From assembly GCA_012839805.1 (NCBI GenBank), contig DUMU01000007.1, positions 142,374 to 206,373 of the forward strand: a DNA stretch of 64,000 bases, in the 5' to 3' direction. The notes below the pieces were generated by a model. The model did no database searches, was not told where the DNA came from, and saw only the letters and a list, made by a program, of their open reading frames with translations. This stretch comes from Bacillota bacterium. Lineage in GTDB: Bacteria; Bacillota; Limnochordia; Limnochordales; DUMU01. Positions 61,362 to 64,000 of the stretch are shown here, one piece after another. How positions within the stretch are numbered: position 1 is the stretch's first letter; every line of letters begins with the position of its first letter. The translations under genes were made by a program, and so were the position numbers.

Positions 61362-62952
61362 ACGACGGCATAGGCTTAAAGACGTGAGGATCTTGCGGCG
61401 GGAAGCGTACTCCTGGCATGGCCAGCTCCTTTTGCCCGGCAGTCGTGGCGAGCTGGTGAAACAACTCCAAGAGCGGCTGCTCGCTTTTGGGTTCGACCCC
61501 GGGCCGATCGACGGGGTCTACGGGCTCCTGACCGGCGCGGCGGTACGAGAGCTGCAGCGTGCGTTCGGCCTGCGGGAGGACGGGCGGGCGGGGCCGCAAG
61601 TCTGGCAGGTCCTGTCTGACCCACTGGCTCGGGCCACCCTCCTTACCGCCCGGCCGGATGACCTTGCCATGCCAACCCTCGCGAGCCTGGCCGCAACTTT
61701 CAGCATCAGCCTTCGAACCCTGGCCGAAGCCAACGATCTCGACCCTCACGCCGCCGGCCCGATGCAACGCCCCGTACGGGTCCCGCTCGCCTACCGGCTG
61801 GGCTGGCCTTCGTTTCCGCCCACCCGGTTTCCGTCCCCCCGATTCGCTCTTCCTTACCCATCGAGGGGCCTATCGGCGCTCCTTCCTTACCTTTCCGGAC
61901 TCGTGATCGGGCGCGTTACTCGCACCTCCGTGGGCCGGCCCGAGGGGAATACGCTCGAGGTCCTGGCGAGAACGGCGAGGCAAGCCGGGGTAGACGGCTG
62001 GTGGCTGTGGGAGCCCGCAGAGGCCGAAAAGGGTGAAGAGGGCGAAAAGCCCGCCAGGGCGGGACGGGCCGGGGAGGACGCGGAGGGCATCCTGGTCGAT
62101 GCCAGGGGTATCCGCCTGCCGGACCGTTTGCGGGAGCTTATCACCCGGCTCGACCTCCTGGCGCGCTGCGAACCAGGGATAGAGGTCGCGGTAGCGTTGC
62201 CGGTTCCGCCCGTACCGGGCCGGGCTTTTGCCCGGGCCTTTCGCCGCGTCGCCGCCGCGCTTTGGGGGCATAGTTCCCGGCTCTGGATCTGTAGCTGGCG
62301 ACGGCCGGAAGACTTTGCCCTGGGGGGCGGGCCGCTGGGGCTTGAGGAGCTGGACCGCGTGGTCGAGGCCGCGCTGGAGAGCTGGGCTTCGTGGCGAGTG
62401 GGCCTGGTTCTGCCGGCTTTTCCGGGTTTTGCCTCCAACGGGCGCCCGCTCACCCGCCGGGAAGTCTGGTCCCTCATCCCCACCCGGGCACCACAGTCCA
62501 CCCGTCGCCGGTCATCACCGGTCCTTTTCGTCAGGGACGGCGCCTCGGGGCTACTCATGACCGGAGATGGGCCTTCTGCCACCTATCTGACCGATGATGC
62601 TTTCTTTCGTGAACTGCTCTCTCTCGCCACCCGGCGACACCTGGGGGGGCTGGCAGTTCACCCGTGGGAGCAGGCGGAACGAGGGCTGGCAGAGCTTTTA
62701 GCGGTTTTCTCCGGGCGGATGCCGTCCCGCCGGGAGGCAAGTCCGGCGGGAAGCGGCATATACGTTCTACGGACGGACGGACTACTGCCGGCCGGCAGGC
62801 CCGCCCAGGGAGAGGAGAGCGGGGGATCCAAGCCGGCGCAGGGCTTGGGTGGGCAAGGAAGGCGGACGATGAGAGGCTCTGCCGGCGAAAGAGGGGGAAA
62901 CCATGCTGAGACTGGAGGAAACCCATCTTCAACTGGAACGCACGTTGGGTGA
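61351..62952 (+). CDS. Peptidoglycan-binding, LysM-like and GH18-like protein
   Basis: About 533 residues. Residues about 25-90 are a PG_binding_1 domain (LVKQLQERLLAFGFDPGPIDGVYG, AVRELQRAFGL). A LysM-like module follows (about 108-150: LASLAATFSISLRTLAEANDL). Residues about 170-450 have the segment order of a GH18-like barrel (VDGWWLWEP, RLWICSWRRP, WRVGLVLPAF, LGGLAVHPWE). Similar proteins modify spore cortex or coat. No signal peptide, as is common for coat proteins made in the mother cell. Starts could be TTG 61351 or GTG 61384. Its end overlaps the SPOCS gene by 50 bases. Confidence 0.65.
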   Translation: MLPERRHRLKDVRILRREAYSWHGQLLLPGSRGELVKQLQERLLAFGFDPGPIDGVYGLLTGAAVRELQRAFGLREDGRAGPQVWQVLSDPLARATLLTARPDDLAMPTLASLAATFSISLRTLAEANDLDPHAAGPMQRPVRVPLAYRLGWPSFPPTRFPSPRFALPYPSRGLSALLPYLSGLVIGRVTRTSVGRPEGNTLEVLARTARQAGVDGWWLWEPAEAEKGEEGEKPARAGRAGEDAEGILVDARGIRLPDRLRELITRLDLLARCEPGIEVAVALPVPPVPGRAFARAFRRVAAALWGHSSRLWICSWRRPEDFALGGGPLGLEELDRVVEAALESWASWRVGLVLPAFPGFASNGRPLTRREVWSLIPTRAPQSTRRRSSPVLFVRDGASGLLMTGDGPSATYLTDDAFFRELLSLATRRHLGGLAVHPWEQAERGLAELLAVFSGRMPSRREASPAGSGIYVLRTDGLLPAGRPAQGEESGGSKPAQGLGGQGRRTMRGSAGERGGNHAETGGNPSSTGTHVG

Positions 62953-64000
62953 ACAGCTGGCGGAGGCCATCGGGAGCGGCCCCATCCGCCTGGGCAGCGG
63001 TGAGCCGGCCATAGGCCGCGTACTCAACCTGCGCGCCATCCCTCACCTCACCCACCTCGAGTGGGCGGAAGGGCAGGCCCGGGCCCGGGGTGTAATCGAC
63101 CTGATCCTCCTCTACGAAGGGGCGGCTCCTCGTTCGCCTTCCCCCGGTACGGGAATGGCCGGAGGCGAAGGCAAAGCCGGCGGCTGGGAGGAAGCCGGAG
63201 CCCGCGGGGAGCAGGAGGCGGAGCGCCACCATTTCGGGTACAGTGACGAGGACATGGGCGAATACCCGGGCACAGAAGATGAGACTGAGGTGCCTGCGGC
63301 GACCCGGCCCCGCATCGAATCGTCGGTGTGGCGGGAAGCCCTGGCTTTCGAAACCTGGGCGGATCTGCCCGGAGCCGACCTTGAGCCTCCCGCCGAGCTG
63401 GAGGGAAGTTGCGAAATCGAGCAGGTGGCCTTCCGGGTGGACGAGGATGGTCTGGGGTTGGAGGCCGAGGTATCGCTGGCCGTAGCAGTTCGTTCCCTCC
63501 GGATTGAGCCGGTGCGGCTGATCACCGGTATGAACGCCGGGGCCCGGGGACGGGTCCGGCTCGAGGGTGAACGGGTGGTGCTGGAGGACTTGGTGGGGCG
63601 AAGCCGGGCGGAGACAACCGTACGGGGCGAGGCGGCCCTGGCGGCGGTTCAGGGGCCGGCCCGCCGGGTGGTGGACGTGGAGGTCCAGCCGGTAGTCCGT
63701 TCGGCCCGGGCGGCCCGGGGGGCGGTGGAAGCTGAAGGCCAGGTGCGGTTGGATCTGCTCTATATGGCCGGCCCGGCCGGAACAACGGAGACCGGAACCG
63801 ATCTGACCGTGTCCTACTCGGGACCGGAGAACGGCGATGAAATGCCGGTTCACGAGGCGATAGAGCTGTCCTGGCGGGCGAATATCCCGCTCCCGGAGGC
63901 CAGGGAAGGCCTGGCGACCCGGGTGACGGCGCAGGTGGCAGGACTGCGGGTGAACCTCGCCGAGGACGGCCGGGCGGTACAGGCCAGCGTAGTGCTGACG
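62903..64000 (+). CDS. SPOCS-domain (DUF3794) protein, cut by the window end
   Basis: The frame is open for 366 codons to the right edge, so the C-terminus is missing. GAGGGGGAAA precedes the ATG. The first domain (about 30-75 with HLEWAEGQARARGVIDLILLY) and the second (about 145-250 with ELEGSCEIEQVAFRV and RLEGERVVLEDLVG), with a third starting near 262, are repeats of the DUF3794/SPOCS type of SipL and SpoIVA-binding coat proteins. A Gly/Glu-rich insert separates the first two. It probably serves the spore coat. LysM, usual at the C-terminus of SipL, cannot be seen. Confidence 0.75.
   Translation, partial: MLRLEETHLQLERTLGEQLAEAIGSGPIRLGSGEPAIGRVLNLRAIPHLTHLEWAEGQARARGVIDLILLYEGAAPRSPSPGTGMAGGEGKAGGWEEAGARGEQEAERHHFGYSDEDMGEYPGTEDETEVPAATRPRIESSVWREALAFETWADLPGADLEPPAELEGSCEIEQVAFRVDEDGLGLEAEVSLAVAVRSLRIEPVRLITGMNAGARGRVRLEGERVVLEDLVGRSRAETTVRGEAALAAVQGPARRVVDVEVQPVVRSARAARGAVEAEGQVRLDLLYMAGPAGTTETGTDLTVSYSGPENGDEMPVHEAIELSWRANIPLPEAREGLATRVTAQVAGLRVNLAEDGRAVQASVVLT

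Overview
The window comes from a GC-rich, Gram-positive-type bacterium of the Bacillota that very probably forms spores. The evidence is the gene set: a Veg protein behind tandem promoters, a SPOCS-domain (DUF3794) protein with a peptidoglycan-binding neighbour, YkuK, YaaL and YybS homologues, LonC, a Bacillus-type long SRP RNA with an Alu domain beside dnaX, frequent GTG/TTG starts behind strong GGAGG sites, and a menaquinone-type prenyltransferase. Genus cannot be fixed by reading; high-GC lineages such as Limnochordia, Thermaerobacter-like or Symbiobacterium-like groups would fit.

Layout. 1-6.3 kb: secreted or membrane proteins for glycan or polymer handling (GHL10 glycosidase-like protein, Gfo/Idh/MocA oxidoreductase, a metallophosphoesterase fused to a PQQ-type beta-propeller). 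6.3-6.8 kb: a DUF4160/DUF2442 small gene pair. 6.9-11.8 kb: a full-length Lhr helicase. 11.9-15.7 kb: metG behind a near-consensus promoter, an overlapping FmdE-ThuA fusion gene, and a PspC protein. 15.8-19.8 kb: sugar-binding protein, Hsp20, GH1 beta-glucosidase and a minimal nucleotidyltransferase. 20-25.2 kb, minus strand: pantothenate genes (DUF2520 protein, panC, panB, panD) with menA and a CPBP protease inserted. 25.2-25.5 kb: a non-coding stretch with four related imperfect palindromes. 25.5-36.3 kb: gnd, a large FtsX-like permease without an ATPase, murB, a radical SAM protein, murI, and a secreted DUF4434/FAD-oxidoreductase pair.

36.4-49.6 kb is a housekeeping block: SRP RNA, dnaX-ybaB-recR-yaaL, rpsF-ssb-rpsR (own promoter, possible leader, terminator), MazG-like, yybS, rplI, lonC, aroE, ddl, dnaB. 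The gdpP gene usually found between yybS and rplI is absent, and aroE-ddl sit between lonC and dnaB.

49.6-58.9 kb is a phosphate region: phoU (opposite strand), a large membrane protein with a phosphatase-like N-terminal half, then a putative PhoP-box promoter, a 36-residue membrane peptide overlapping an OmpR-family regulator with no adjacent kinase, pstB1, a second set of putative PhoP boxes, and pstS-pstC-pstA-pstB2. 58.9-64 kb: rsmA, ykuK, veg (two promoters, perfect terminator), a holin-like small protein, a peptidoglycan-binding/LysM/GH18-like protein and a SPOCS protein that runs off the window.

No CRISPR array, intact IS element, prophage or tRNA was seen. The best candidates for new biology are the kinase-less PhoP unit with its membrane peptide, the FmdE-ThuA fusion coupled to metG, and low-complexity insertions inside many conserved enzymes.
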